Shown one piece after another: positions 27,207 through 35,951 of a stretch of 44,791 nucleotides of DNA. Made by a program: the position numbers and the translations under genes. The first letter of the stretch is position 1. Each line of letters begins with the position of its first letter. The notes under the pieces were generated by a model. That model did no database searches. It was given only the letters and a program-made list of their open reading frames with translations, and was not told where the DNA came from. Origin of the DNA: Anaerolineae bacterium (lineage in GTDB: Bacteria; Chloroflexota; Anaerolineae; Anaerolineales; UBA4823); NCBI GenBank assembly GCA_003130835.1, contig QEXX01000017.1:1-44791 (forward strand). Direction: 5' to 3'.

Positions 27207-28724
27207 ATGGAGTGGATAGGTTCGATTCTGTTATTTGCCATCGGTCTAGGTGGTGGTTATCTCTTAAGGGAGTGGATTAACCGCCGCAGAATCCAACAAG
27301 GGAAAGAAGAAGCTGAAAGACTGCTTCGGGAAGCTGCCCAACGCGCCAGCGACATTGAGCTAGAAGCTAAGAATAAAGCCCTGGAAATGCGTCAGCAGGC
27401 TGAGGCTGAAATTGCCCGCCGCCGCAGTGAATTGAATCGAGAGGAAGATCGGTTGCAAAAACGGCGGGAAGAGTTGGATATACGCGCCGATCGGCTGGAA
27501 AAGCGCGAGCAAGCCTTGAACAAACGCCAAAGCGCCATTGATAAGCGGGCGAATGAAATCGAAAAGATGTATGCCGATGAATTACAAGAGCTACAACGCA
27601 TTGCGAACATGAGCATGGAAGAAGCCCGCAATGTGCTCTTAGCTGAAGCGGAAAAAGAAGCGCGAGCTGACATGGCACGCATTATCCGCCAGATTGAAGC
27701 GGAAGCCCGAGAAGAGGGTGAAAACCGCGCCCGCAAGCTGATCACCGCTGCGATCCAACGGGTTGCCTCGGAACATGTAGCAGAAGTCTGTACGTCGGTT
27801 GTGCCGTTGCCCTCTGACGAGATGAAAGGGCGTATCATCGGCCGCAATGGGCGCAACATCCATGCTTTTGAGCAGGTTGCTGGGGTAGATGTCATTGTCG
27901 ATGATACCCCTGAAGCGGTGACGATCTCCTGTTTTGATCCAATTCGCCGCGAAGTAGCCCGACGAGCGTTGGAGAAGTTGGTTTTGGATGGGCGCATTCA
28001 CCCTGCCCACATCGAAAAAATTCTCAAGAATGAACAAAAAGAGGTCGAACGCGATATTATCGAAGCGGGTGAGCAAGCGGTCTATGACGCAGGGGTTACC
28101 GGTTTGCATCCGGAAGTGATCAAGATGCTCGGCCGATTGAAATATCGCACTTCTTATGGACAGAACCAATTGGCTCATGCCGTTGAGACTGCTCGCTTGG
28201 CTGCGGTTTTAGCAGCGGAGTTAGGTGCAGATGTCGAAGTGGCAAAGGCGGGCGGTTTGTTACATGACCTCGGCAAAGCGATGGATCATAACATGGAAGG
28301 TACCCATGCTTTATTGGGGGCAGAGTTTGCTAAGCGGCATGGCGTCCATCCGGCGGTGGTGAACATTATTGCCTCGCACCATCATGAGGTAGAGCAAGAG
28401 AGCGTTGAAGCTGCCATTGTCGAAGCAGCGGATGCCATCTCCGGTGCCAGACCTGGGGCAAGGCGCGAGTCTCTCGAACAATATCTTAAGCGGGTGAGGG
28501 CATTGGAAGAGATTGCCAATTCGCACAAGGGCGTTAGCCAAAGTTATGCTCTGCAAGCCGGGCGAGAAATTCGCATTTTTGTCAAACCAGAGGAAATCGA
28601 CGATTTGGAGTCAATTCGCTTGGCGCGCGATATCGCTAAAAAGATTGAAGAAACCATGCAATACCCTGGGCAGATTAAGGTCACCGTCATTCGGGAGACC
28701 CGCTCAATTGACTACGCTAAGTGA
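27207..28724 (+). CDS. rny: Ribonuclease Y
   Basis: Membrane-bound endoribonuclease that starts mRNA decay. An N-terminal membrane helix (SILLFAIGLGGGYLL) leads to a long charged coiled coil (about 25-185) rich in E, K, R and A. The KH domain has MKGRIIGRNGRNIHAFE, and the HD domain has GGLLHDLGKAMDH and SHHHEVEQ. The C-terminal region ends in a typical PGQIKVTVIRETR. 505 residues, normal for the family. Confidence 0.97.
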   Translation: MEWIGSILLFAIGLGGGYLLREWINRRRIQQGKEEAERLLREAAQRASDIELEAKNKALEMRQQAEAEIARRRSELNREEDRLQKRREELDIRADRLEKREQALNKRQSAIDKRANEIEKMYADELQELQRIANMSMEEARNVLLAEAEKEARADMARIIRQIEAEAREEGENRARKLITAAIQRVASEHVAEVCTSVVPLPSDEMKGRIIGRNGRNIHAFEQVAGVDVIVDDTPEAVTISCFDPIRREVARRALEKLVLDGRIHPAHIEKILKNEQKEVERDIIEAGEQAVYDAGVTGLHPEVIKMLGRLKYRTSYGQNQLAHAVETARLAAVLAAELGADVEVAKAGGLLHDLGKAMDHNMEGTHALLGAEFAKRHGVHPAVVNIIASHHHEVEQESVEAAIVEAADAISGARPGARRESLEQYLKRVRALEEIANSHKGVSQSYALQAGREIRIFVKPEEIDDLESIRLARDIAKKIEETMQYPGQIKVTVIRETRSIDYAK

Positions 28725-28774
28725 TTCTCGCCCAGCCTAGAACGACTGATTCGGCAAGCATTAACCTCGATTGG

Positions 28775-28817
28775 CTCTAAGACCCCCATAAAGCCGTCGC
28801 CTATGGGTGTCTTAGAG
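28775..28817. terminator. Hairpin between convergent rny and MBL genes
   Basis: A 16-bp inverted repeat with one mismatch: arms at 28775-28790 (ctctaagacccccata) and 28802-28817, with an 11-base loop. It lies between two convergent genes, so it may act in both directions. Poly-T is short on either side. Confidence 0.7.
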
Positions 28818-28844
28818 CTTGTTTGCTTTGCTGGTCGCAGCCTG

Positions 28845-29480
28845 TTACCACTGTAACCAGGGGTTGTGCTGGCGTTCTTGGGCGACCGTGGTCTCGTTCC
28901 CATGTCCAGAAAGCAATCGGGTTTGATCGGGGAGCGTTAAAATCTGCTCGCGGATGCTGTTCATCAAAGTCTCGAAATCCCCTCCAGGTAGGTCGGTGCG
29001 GCCAATGCCTGACTCGAAGATGACATCGCCGCAGAAACAAACTTGGGCTGTGGGGACGTAGAACACTACGTGACCTGGGGTATGCCCAGGTGCATGGCGC
29101 ACTTCTACTTCAACTGCACCGACTTTTAGGGTTTGTCCATGTTGCAGGAGAAGGTTTGGTTCGGGGGTAGACTCTAATTGAAAGCCAAAGAGTTGAGCGC
29201 CTCCTTGAACACGCCATAATGGCAGGTCATCGGCATGCAGCGCAATCGTTGGGAGTGAGACGAGGGACTTGACGATTCCTGCCACACCACCGAGATGATC
29301 GAAATGAGCATGGGTTAGCCAGATTTGATCAATTTGCCAACCGTTTTGCTCGGCAAGTTTGACAATTTTTTCTCCATCCCAGGCTGGATCAATTGCCACC
29401 GTTGCCTGGCTTTGTGGGTCATGAAGCAAATAAGCATTGGTTTGAACTGGCCCTAGCACCATTCGTTTAATTGTGATCAT
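28845..29480 (-). CDS. Metallo-beta-lactamase-fold hydrolase (glyoxalase II-like)
   Basis: Cytoplasmic zinc hydrolase. The core motif THAHFDHLGG supplies metal ligands, followed by HAPGHTPGH, FCGDVIFESGIGRTDLPGG with the bridging Asp, and LSGHGNETTVAQE near the end. This set matches the short GloB-like / hydroxyacylglutathione hydrolase-type family. The start at 29480 is chosen because AGAGGAAC is correctly spaced; the upstream ATG at 29504 is less likely. The true substrate is unknown. Confidence 0.85.
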   Translation of the reverse strand: MITIKRMVLGPVQTNAYLLHDPQSQATVAIDPAWDGEKIVKLAEQNGWQIDQIWLTHAHFDHLGGVAGIVKSLVSLPTIALHADDLPLWRVQGGAQLFGFQLESTPEPNLLLQHGQTLKVGAVEVEVRHAPGHTPGHVVFYVPTAQVCFCGDVIFESGIGRTDLPGGDFETLMNSIREQILTLPDQTRLLSGHGNETTVAQERQHNPWLQW

Positions 29481-29520
29481 CTTGTTCCTCTTCATCAAAC
29501 GCATTGAAATTCATCGATCG

Positions 29521-30288
29521 TCAGCGATCGATCGGCTTTGCTTCGATTACCCTGTAAAGTTTACCAAACAATGACCTAATCGAGTCGAGACTCAGCCAGA
29601 CACCGATGAGAAAACCGATCGCCCCCATCCAACGCACGGCAGGGCCATTCAACCCAAGGAGGGTGGTTGCTTGAAGGTTAATCCGTTGGGCAGATAAGAG
29701 CAGTCGTTGCTCTTCACTACCATCTTTAGGTTTGACGATTAGATGTAGCCAAACGATGCCTTGGTGATTTCCTGATTGGTTAGGGCGAACGCTCCAAACG
29801 AATTTGACGCTTTGAGCGGGTTGCAAGGCTTCTATGATCTGCGACTTCGGTGCAAGGTCGAGCCCGCTAATGTCGAGTTGCCCTTCTGCGAAGACAAAAT
29901 GTGTTTCGTATAGGGCTGAGTAGATAGCTTGATCCCCTGAGGTTGCCTGCTGCGGAGAGCTGAAAGTGGGTGTCAGGCTACCCTGAGAGTCAGCTTGCAG
30001 GGTTAGAGCGATGGATGCACGCTCGCCGACGCGAATGGTTGCCGGCCACTCGAGAGTCAATTGGCGCACTTCGGGAAGATGGGGCACCGCAACCGGGCTG
30101 GATTTCGATCCAGGTGCCATGGTTGGCAAAAACATGGGTGGGGTGGATGGCACAAGCGGCCTCCCTTGCAGCGCGAGGTTGAGCTGGCGTCGTTGTTGTT
30201 TCGCAGGGTAGAAACCCCAAAGCAGCCAGAGTGACGAAAGGAGAAGCAATAACCACCCAAGATAAATCTGCACAGGCAGCCGTTTCAT
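29521..30288 (-). CDS. Unassigned membrane-anchored protein
   Basis: A 255-residue protein I do not recognise. The N-terminus has a membrane helix or signal anchor (YLGWLLLLLSSLWLLWGFY). Then come a Pro/Ser-rich stretch and a probable beta-rich extracytoplasmic domain (RQLTLEWPATIRVGERASIALTLQ, then SVKFVWSVRPNQSG). A second helix lies near the C-terminus (AVRWMGAIGFLIGVWLSL). The layout fits a domain held outside the membrane between two helices. It lies 40 bases upstream of the MBL gene on the same strand; no link is evident. Confidence 0.7.
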   Translation of the reverse strand: MKRLPVQIYLGWLLLLLSSLWLLWGFYPAKQQRRQLNLALQGRPLVPSTPPMFLPTMAPGSKSSPVAVPHLPEVRQLTLEWPATIRVGERASIALTLQADSQGSLTPTFSSPQQATSGDQAIYSALYETHFVFAEGQLDISGLDLAPKSQIIEALQPAQSVKFVWSVRPNQSGNHQGIVWLHLIVKPKDGSEEQRLLLSAQRINLQATTLLGLNGPAVRWMGAIGFLIGVWLSLDSIRSLFGKLYRVIEAKPIDR

Positions 30289-30446
30289 AAAAAAATTATA
30301 ATCTCCTTTCCCTTGTCATCCGTTTATAATTCAAGCATGAGGTTCGTTGTCGAACGTTCTCAAAAATCTGTTTTCCCTAAACGGGTTAACCGGGTTGGGA
30401 TTTGAGGTAACCATCGGAATTTCCTAACTCAACGGAGAGCACGCTT

Positions 30447-30698
30447 ATGGACATCAATAATTTGCTCTGGTTTATCATCATTGGCTTTGTAGCCGGCTGG
30501 ATCGCCACCCGCTTGATGCGTAAATCGAGCATCGGCTTAGTCGGGAATATTGTGGTAGGGGTTTTAGGGGCAGTGATTGGGGGATATATCTTTGATTTTT
30601 TGCGCATTTCAGCCAGTGGTTTGATCGGCTCGCTGGCTACAGCCGTTGTGGGTGCCATCGTGTTGTTGTACTTGATCAGTCTTGCCAAAAAAATTTAG
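30447..30698 (+). CDS. GlsB/YeaQ/YmgE-family small membrane protein
   Basis: An 83-residue, Gly-rich protein with three hydrophobic helices (FIIIGFVAGWIATRL, IVVGVLGAVIGGYIFDFL and the C-terminal AVVGAIVLLYLISLAKK). This is the pattern of the transglycosylase-associated / stress-induced GlsB-YeaQ family. Its function is poorly understood; it is often linked with envelope stress. GGAG precedes the ATG. It is followed 16 bases later by another small membrane protein gene. Confidence 0.88.
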   Translation: MDINNLLWFIIIGFVAGWIATRLMRKSSIGLVGNIVVGVLGAVIGGYIFDFLRISASGLIGSLATAVVGAIVLLYLISLAKKI

Positions 30699-30714
30699 TG
30701 CGAATGAGGGTGCT

Positions 30715-31137
30715 TTGAACGTCCAAAAATGGCTTATTCTTCATTCCGTGGTCTTAATCTTGAGCGGCTTAGGCTTCCTGCTCTATAGTCCATTGGTTAT
30801 GGCTTGGCTGGGCTTAAGCGCAGTGGTGCAGGATTCTGAAGGTTACTGGGCGATGGTTTCGTTCGCCCGCTTGTTTGGCATGGCTTTGATGGCTTGGGGT
30901 GCCACTCTCTTGTTTGTTAGCCAAGTTCTGATGACGGCGGATAGCCAGGGGCGCATCCTAAAGCGTCTGCTTTGGATGTTGAGCATCGCAGATTTCCTTG
31001 CGGCGTTCAGCGCCGCTATTCAAGCGGCTTCGGTGTGGGGGATTCCTGCCAGTTGGCTGATCAGCATCGGGTTTGGGGGATTAGGTATTGTGAGCCTGGT
31101 TTGGCTGCTTTTGGCGAGAAAACCTTCGATGCAATGA
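30715..31137 (+). CDS. Small four-helix membrane protein, function unknown
   Basis: About 140 residues with four membrane helices (LILHSVVLILSGLGFLLYS, ALMAWGATLLF, LLWMLSIADFLAAFSA, WLISIGFGGLGIVSLVWLLL). I prefer the TTG at 30715, which follows GAGGGTGC; an earlier in-frame TTG at 30682 would overlap the upstream gene. It ends in ATGA with the start of the methyltransferase gene, which shows they are co-translated. I do not recognise the family. Confidence 0.65.
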   Translation: MNVQKWLILHSVVLILSGLGFLLYSPLVMAWLGLSAVVQDSEGYWAMVSFARLFGMALMAWGATLLFVSQVLMTADSQGRILKRLLWMLSIADFLAAFSAAIQAASVWGIPASWLISIGFGGLGIVSLVWLLLARKPSMQ

Positions 31138-32036
31138 GCCATTTGCATTCAAAGCCAATTCAGATCGAAATCTTGACGGCTAGTGGCTGGCAGGACTATG
31201 CCTTACTGGACAGCGGCAAAGGTTTGCGTTTAGAACAATATGGCCCTTTCCGTTTAGTGCGTCCAGCCTCGCAAGCAATGTGGCGTCCGGCACTGGATGA
31301 GCGTGAATGGCAAGCCGCCCATGCCATCTTTCAACCCAGCGGAGGTGAGAGCGGGGGACAGTGGCATTATTCCCAATCGCCTTTACCAGACAATTGGCAG
31401 ATGTCCTACCGGACGCTGAAGTTCCAGGTCTTTACCGGTGGTTCTCGACATGTGGGGGTATTTGTGGAGCAATCACCGCAATGGGATTGGATCAGCGAAA
31501 CCGTTCAGTCTGCGGGTCAGCCGTTACAGGTGTTGAACTTGTTTGCTTATAGCGGTTTGGCTACCCTAGCCGCTGCGGCTGCTGGAGCGAAAGTCACCCA
31601 TGTGGATGCCTCCAAGAAAATTGTGGAGCTTGCGCGTCGGAATCAAGCCCTCAGTGGACTAGCCGATAAACCGATTCGGTGGATTGTGGACGATGCCTTG
31701 AAATTTCTCAAGCGCGAAATTCGGCGCGGTGTGCGCTATGACGGCATGATTCTAGACCCGCCGAAATTCGGTCGTGGCCCAAAAGGTGAGGTTTGGGAGT
31801 TTTTTGACTTACTCCCAAACCTCTTAGAGCTATGTCGTCAAGCGCTTAGCCCTCGACCGCGTTTCTTCGTCCTGACAGCTTACGCTATCCAAGCTTCTGC
31901 CCTTAGTTTGTACTATGCTGTGCAAGATTTTCTCGCCTTGCAAGGCGGCGAGTTCAGTTGCGGTGAATTGACTTTGGCAGAGAAATCCAATACTCGGCTT
32001 TTGCCAATGGCAATTTATGTCCGTTGGCGCAAATAG
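31134..32036 (+). CDS. Class I SAM-dependent methyltransferase (RlmI/COG1092-like)
   Basis: A 300-residue probable rRNA or nucleic-acid methyltransferase. The SAM-binding motif is VLNLFAYSGLATLAAAAAGAKVTHVDASKK, then the catalytic-type motif ILDPPKFGRG. This DPPKFG sequence and N-terminal layout resemble RlmI-type m5C or related enzymes, but no PUA domain is seen and the substrate is uncertain. The ATG at 31134 shares bases with the upstream stop (ATGA); earlier reading in this frame overlaps the membrane protein and is not real. Confidence 0.82.
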   Translation: MSHLHSKPIQIEILTASGWQDYALLDSGKGLRLEQYGPFRLVRPASQAMWRPALDEREWQAAHAIFQPSGGESGGQWHYSQSPLPDNWQMSYRTLKFQVFTGGSRHVGVFVEQSPQWDWISETVQSAGQPLQVLNLFAYSGLATLAAAAAGAKVTHVDASKKIVELARRNQALSGLADKPIRWIVDDALKFLKREIRRGVRYDGMILDPPKFGRGPKGEVWEFFDLLPNLLELCRQALSPRPRFFVLTAYAIQASALSLYYAVQDFLALQGGEFSCGELTLAEKSNTRLLPMAIYVRWRK

Positions 32037-32045
32037 AAAAGGTTG

Positions 32046-32684
32046 CTAACCAAAACGTTGTTCTTTCCACACGTCGGCTTCATTATGATAACCGGCTTGT
32101 TCCCAAAAGCCCAAACGGTCGTTGGCGGTGAATTCCAAGCCCCGTAGCCACTTTGCCCCTTTCCAAAAATATGGCACTTTGAGGTCATCGCGACCGACGA
32201 TATAACCGATAACCCCGCGCACTGGATAGCCGTGATCGGGGGTGATGGGTTGACCATCATAGTGAGTGGCAAGCAAAAAGTTCTCTTGTAATACTACTTC
32301 TAAGGGCAAATTGGCGGTGAAGCCATACTCAGCGTGTTGGATGACATAGCGGGCAGAAGGCTTTAATTTGATCAGGCCTTGTTCCACCAGAGCGCGCACG
32401 GAAACGCCTTCCCAACGCGTGTCAAACTTACTCCAGCGTGTAACGCAGTGGATGTCCATCACAACTTCAGTACGGGGCAATTGGTTGAATTCTTCCCACG
32501 TCCAAGTGATCGGTTGCTCGACCTCACCCCACACGCGAAAGTCCCAAGTGGCTGGATTGAAGGTGGGCACCGGCCCATAGTGCAAGACGGGGAACTTCGA
32601 CGTTAAAGATTGACCCGGGGGCAGGCGGCCCTGCCGGGCATAATTTTCTTCCTCTTGGCGACGACGAAAGATGCTATCAAACAT
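32046..32684 (-). CDS. Sulfite-oxidase-like molybdopterin protein
   Basis: About 212 residues with the sulfite-oxidase/YedY-type molybdopterin fold. The conserved Cys ligand for molybdenum is probably in MDIHCVTRW (C80), and the HAEYGFTANLPLE and PDHGYPVRGVIGYIVGRDDLK stretches are also characteristic. Unlike YedY (MsrP) there is no Tat signal peptide: the N-terminus is MFDSIFRRRQ and continues without a hydrophobic stretch. The start at 32684 follows GGAGG. Substrate unknown. Confidence 0.85.
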   Translation of the reverse strand: MFDSIFRRRQEEENYARQGRLPPGQSLTSKFPVLHYGPVPTFNPATWDFRVWGEVEQPITWTWEEFNQLPRTEVVMDIHCVTRWSKFDTRWEGVSVRALVEQGLIKLKPSARYVIQHAEYGFTANLPLEVVLQENFLLATHYDGQPITPDHGYPVRGVIGYIVGRDDLKVPYFWKGAKWLRGLEFTANDRLGFWEQAGYHNEADVWKEQRFG

Positions 32685-32730
32685 CCAAACCTCCAATTGC
32701 CCATTATTATATCAGATATAATACATCTAA

Positions 32731-33414
32731 TTAATCCAATTGTAAGGATTGTCCAGGCGATAGGACGTGCACTTGAGCAGAGGTCTCTTCTTCAACACGC
32801 TTTTTCCAATGCTGCACGTCTTGAGCGATTAGATCCCAGGTGTTATAGTGAATGGGAATGACGTGTTTGGGTTGAATCAGTTTGACGGCGCGCAAGGCAT
32901 CGTCGGGCCCCATGGTGAAATTGTCACCGATCGGCAGCACAGCGAGATCGATGCCCTCTTCACCAATCAGGCGCATGTCGCCAAACAGGCCGGTATCACA
33001 CGCAAAATAGAGCTTTATGCCCTCTAAGGTTGTGAGTAAGAAGCCGGCTGGATTGCCACCATAAGAGCCATCCGGCAGAGCAGAACCGTGCAGAGCCTGG
33101 GTCAATTTGAGATAGCCAAACGGATGTTTGAAACCACCACCAATGTGTTGCGGATGGGTGCGCACGCCTTGATTGCCCAACCAGTTGGCAATCTCAAAGT
33201 TGCTGATCACCAACGCATTCGTCCGTTTGGCAATTGAGACTGTGTCACCTACATGGTCGCCATGGCCATGGCTAACCAGAATGAAGTCGGCTTGTAGGTC
33301 TTCTTCCTTTACGGGAGCGGCGGGATTACCGCTGATAAAAGGGTCGATCAAAATGTGATAGCTACTGCTTTCAATCGCTAAGCTGGCATGTCCAAGCCAA
33401 GTAACAGTGGTCAT
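32731..33414 (-). CDS. UPF0173-type metal-dependent hydrolase
   Basis: A 227-residue metallo-beta-lactamase-fold protein. It begins TTVTWLGHASLAIES, has SHGHGDHVGDT as the metal-binding motif, and YFACDTGLFGDM and PIGDNFTMGPDDA typical of the UPF0173 (YtkL-like) family, ending in HVIPIHYNTWDLIAQD. AAAGGAGG precedes the ATG. The family has no settled role. Confidence 0.9.
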   Translation of the reverse strand: MTTVTWLGHASLAIESSSYHILIDPFISGNPAAPVKEEDLQADFILVSHGHGDHVGDTVSIAKRTNALVISNFEIANWLGNQGVRTHPQHIGGGFKHPFGYLKLTQALHGSALPDGSYGGNPAGFLLTTLEGIKLYFACDTGLFGDMRLIGEEGIDLAVLPIGDNFTMGPDDALRAVKLIQPKHVIPIHYNTWDLIAQDVQHWKKRVEEETSAQVHVLSPGQSLQLD

Positions 33415-33606
33415 TCTTAACCTCCTTTAGGATAGCATACGGCTCTCTGTTGTATAGGATTACGACTGCGAGGCGATCAAGCTGGCGATGCAGGTTAATT
33501 CATCCCTTATTTTATCTGAAAATTCTGCAATTTGCCCTTTTCCTTTCAGCGCTTGTCAGTATAATCTGTTCAAAGGTACCCAAATTCATCAACTGAGGTA
33601 GCGCGT

Positions 33607-34005
33607 ATGGATTTTAGCGAGCTCATCCAACCCGGTCTTAGCCGTGTGGATACCTATTTGGTCGAGGAAGAACACACTGCCAAGCACCTCGGCAGCGGGT
33701 CTTCACGAGTGTTAGCAACCCCCTGGATGATCCTTTTTATGGAACGCACCTGCCATCGCTGTCTGGCGGAACGATTACCAAACGGCTATTCCAGTGTCGG
33801 AACGGCCGTGGATATTCGCCATCTTGCGCCGGCCAAGGTAGGCAGCACTGTTGAGGTGCGCGGTGAGGTGCTAGGTTTGGATGGTCTAAGGGTATTTTTC
33901 TCAGTGGAGGTGCGCCAAGGGGAAACCCTTATCGGCAGCGGTAAACATGAGCGATTTATTATTGACGAACAACGGTTTTTAAAGCGCCTTGAGAATGCAA
34001 AGTGA
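33607..34005 (+). CDS. Hotdog-fold thioesterase (fluoroacetyl-CoA thioesterase-like)
   Basis: A 132-residue hotdog protein. The pattern LATPWMILFMERTC, then VGTAVDIRHLAPAKVGSTVEVRGEV and GSGKHERFII matches the FlK-like thioesterase family. It probably hydrolyses or binds an acyl-CoA; the acyl group is unknown. A TATAAT at 33560-33565 lies upstream. The stop is 2 bases before the glycosyltransferase start. Confidence 0.85.
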   Translation: MDFSELIQPGLSRVDTYLVEEEHTAKHLGSGSSRVLATPWMILFMERTCHRCLAERLPNGYSSVGTAVDIRHLAPAKVGSTVEVRGEVLGLDGLRVFFSVEVRQGETLIGSGKHERFIIDEQRFLKRLENAK

Positions 34006-34006
34006 G

Positions 34007-35077
34007 ATGCACATCTTATTAGATGGCTGGCAGTTGATCGAGCGTCCGCTCTCTGCGGCTGCCTTTCATCTTTTTGAACTCCTTGAAGCCTTACAGGAAA
34101 ATGTCGGTTTGACCCTTGCCCTTCCGGCTGCAAAACCGGCTTGGCTGTCTCCCAAGGTAGCGGTCTCCATTCGCCCTCGGCCTCTCACTGCCTTGAGTCA
34201 CGTACAGTGGGTGCAAAGGGACTTGCCGCTTATCGCCAGACAAGTGCAGGCGGATGTCATTCACACGGTTGCTGGGGTAGCGCCGCTTTTCGCTTCTCAA
34301 GCTTTAGTTCACAGCCAAACGGAGCTTTCTGAACCTCGCTATGCTAAGCGCTTGACGTTGTGGGAACGGATGGATCAAGCCTTTGGCTGGGGAGGGGTGA
34401 GCCGAGCCGTTTCTTTGGAACGCAGAGGGGTTTTCGAGGTAAAGCAATTTGCAGAGGAAGCTTGGAGGGGGAATAGCCCACTGCTTGGTTCGGTTTTTTC
34501 CTGTTTGGTGGATGCGCCTTTTCCTGCTCCAGAAATTCCGTATTTTCTCTATCAAAGTTTTGGAGATTGGCAACAGCTACAATGGATGTTGCAAGTTTGG
34601 TCGAAAACCACCGCCCACTTAGGCGATCAGGTGACCTTGGCGGTTGTCTGTGCCAACGACGGCGAACGTAAACGAATTGCAGCGCATAGTTCTGCCGAGT
34701 TCCTTCAGACCCTTTGCCTGTATGCGGAGATCAGCCCTGCCCAATTGCACTCGATCTTGAAGGGTTCATTGGCATTGATTCAACTTGAGGATGAACCGCC
34801 TTGGGGAGGGTTGGCACGACGGGCAATGGCTCAGGGTGTACCGGTTATCGGATTTGAGCGGGAAACGTTGGACGAGGCGGTTGGCTCGGCGGGGTATCTT
34901 GTGCCGCCTGCAGATGAGCGAGCCTTATCTGCTGCAATGATGACGCTTGTTGTCGAAGAAGAAGTCCTGACCAGCTTACAGGAAAAGGCGCGTTTGCAAG
35001 CGACACGTTGGAAGGTGGAAGCATTCCGCCAGGGGCTGTTACGCCACTACCAGCAAGCCGTGAACCCAACACGCTAG
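34007..35077 (+). CDS. Divergent GT-B glycosyltransferase
   Basis: About 357 residues from the ATG at 34007 (ATG at 33995 also possible). The C-terminal half shows the group-1 type nucleotide-sugar binding region: LIQLEDEPPWGGLARRAMAQGVPVIGFERETLDEAVGSAGYLVPP, where EPPWG...A.A.G.PVI and AG.LVPP follow the usual pattern. The N-terminal half is poorly conserved, with VQADVIHTVAGVAPLF like the acceptor domain. The acceptor and sugar are unknown. It follows the thioesterase gene by 1 base. Confidence 0.72.
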   Translation: MHILLDGWQLIERPLSAAAFHLFELLEALQENVGLTLALPAAKPAWLSPKVAVSIRPRPLTALSHVQWVQRDLPLIARQVQADVIHTVAGVAPLFASQALVHSQTELSEPRYAKRLTLWERMDQAFGWGGVSRAVSLERRGVFEVKQFAEEAWRGNSPLLGSVFSCLVDAPFPAPEIPYFLYQSFGDWQQLQWMLQVWSKTTAHLGDQVTLAVVCANDGERKRIAAHSSAEFLQTLCLYAEISPAQLHSILKGSLALIQLEDEPPWGGLARRAMAQGVPVIGFERETLDEAVGSAGYLVPPADERALSAAMMTLVVEEEVLTSLQEKARLQATRWKVEAFRQGLLRHYQQAVNPTR

Positions 35078-35149
35078 GGAGGAAGTCGTGGTGTTTGCGC
35101 GCTGCCAAGCATGGGACGGGTATTGGATCAACTAGCCAAAGAGATCCCC

Positions 35150-35935
35150 TTAGCGCCCGCGTAGGAGGCGTGTCCCAAACAACCCTAGCAGAATACCCGC
35201 CAACACAAAGAACGCTCCCACAATTCCCAAAAGGGGAGAAGATGGCTCACCACTGATAGCTGGTTCCTCGGCTAAGGCTTGCGAATTTTTCTGCGCGCCA
35301 AAATCTAAGTAAGTTTCATCGCCGGCTGAGAGCTTGATGGTAATGGTGTTGATTGTAGTTGGATTATAGCCACTTGGAATGGCTACTGAGACGGTATATT
35401 CCCCTTCGGGAAGATCATCGAAGCAAACCGGATCGCTACCCCCGCGCGTCTCGCCATTGAGAGCTGTTTTGCCTGCTCTTTCCGATAGGCTGATGGCACC
35501 CCCTGGGATGGCATTTTCGGTTTCTTGACGCAGGGCATCCCCATTGACATCATCATATAAAAGAACACAGACTCTCCCGCTGCCTGGCAGAGGGGTTGGC
35601 GTAGGAATTTCGGGAGTGGGGGTTGGTCTGGGACCTGGCATAGGGGTTTCAATGGTCGGCCCACCCAAGCCGAGCAATAATTCTTGTCCAACAATGATAT
35701 TGTCGCCGGTCAATTTATTTAGGCCGCGCAATTCTTCGATCGGTACCCCAGAGATGAGCGAGATGCGGATCAAGGTATCGCCGGGTTGAACGATATAGAT
35801 GATTCGGCCATCTGGACCAGGCGTTGGAGTCGGAAACGGGGTCAGTTGGGCAGGATAAGAAGCACTCGTGATGGACGGTAACGTTAGCCATCCGATCAAA
35901 AAGGTGACAAAAACCACAAGCCACTGCTTTTTCAT
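35150..35935 (-). CDS. LysM-domain surface protein with Cna-B-like domain
   Basis: A 261-residue exported protein. Signal peptide at 1-25, a LysM domain at about 45-89 (YIVQPGDTLIRISLISGVPIEELRGLN), a Pro/Thr-rich linker, a Cna-B/SdrD-like beta domain at about 118-210 (DVNGDALRQ, ALNGET, LPEGEYTVSV) and a C-terminal membrane helix ending RLLRGR. LysM would bind peptidoglycan. There is no LPXTG. The ATG lies only 7 bases after TATAAT (minus strand, 35948-35943) with no ribosome site, so a leaderless transcript is possible. Confidence 0.85.
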   Translation of the reverse strand: MKKQWLVVFVTFLIGWLTLPSITSASYPAQLTPFPTPTPGPDGRIIYIVQPGDTLIRISLISGVPIEELRGLNKLTGDNIIVGQELLLGLGGPTIETPMPGPRPTPTPEIPTPTPLPGSGRVCVLLYDDVNGDALRQETENAIPGGAISLSERAGKTALNGETRGGSDPVCFDDLPEGEYTVSVAIPSGYNPTTINTITIKLSAGDETYLDFGAQKNSQALAEEPAISGEPSSPLLGIVGAFFVLAGILLGLFGTRLLRGR

Positions 35936-35951
35936 AGGAGCGATTATATCA

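Noticed and set aside
35150..35935. Sortase-anchored surface protein
   Set aside because: No LPXTG motif before the C-terminal helix.
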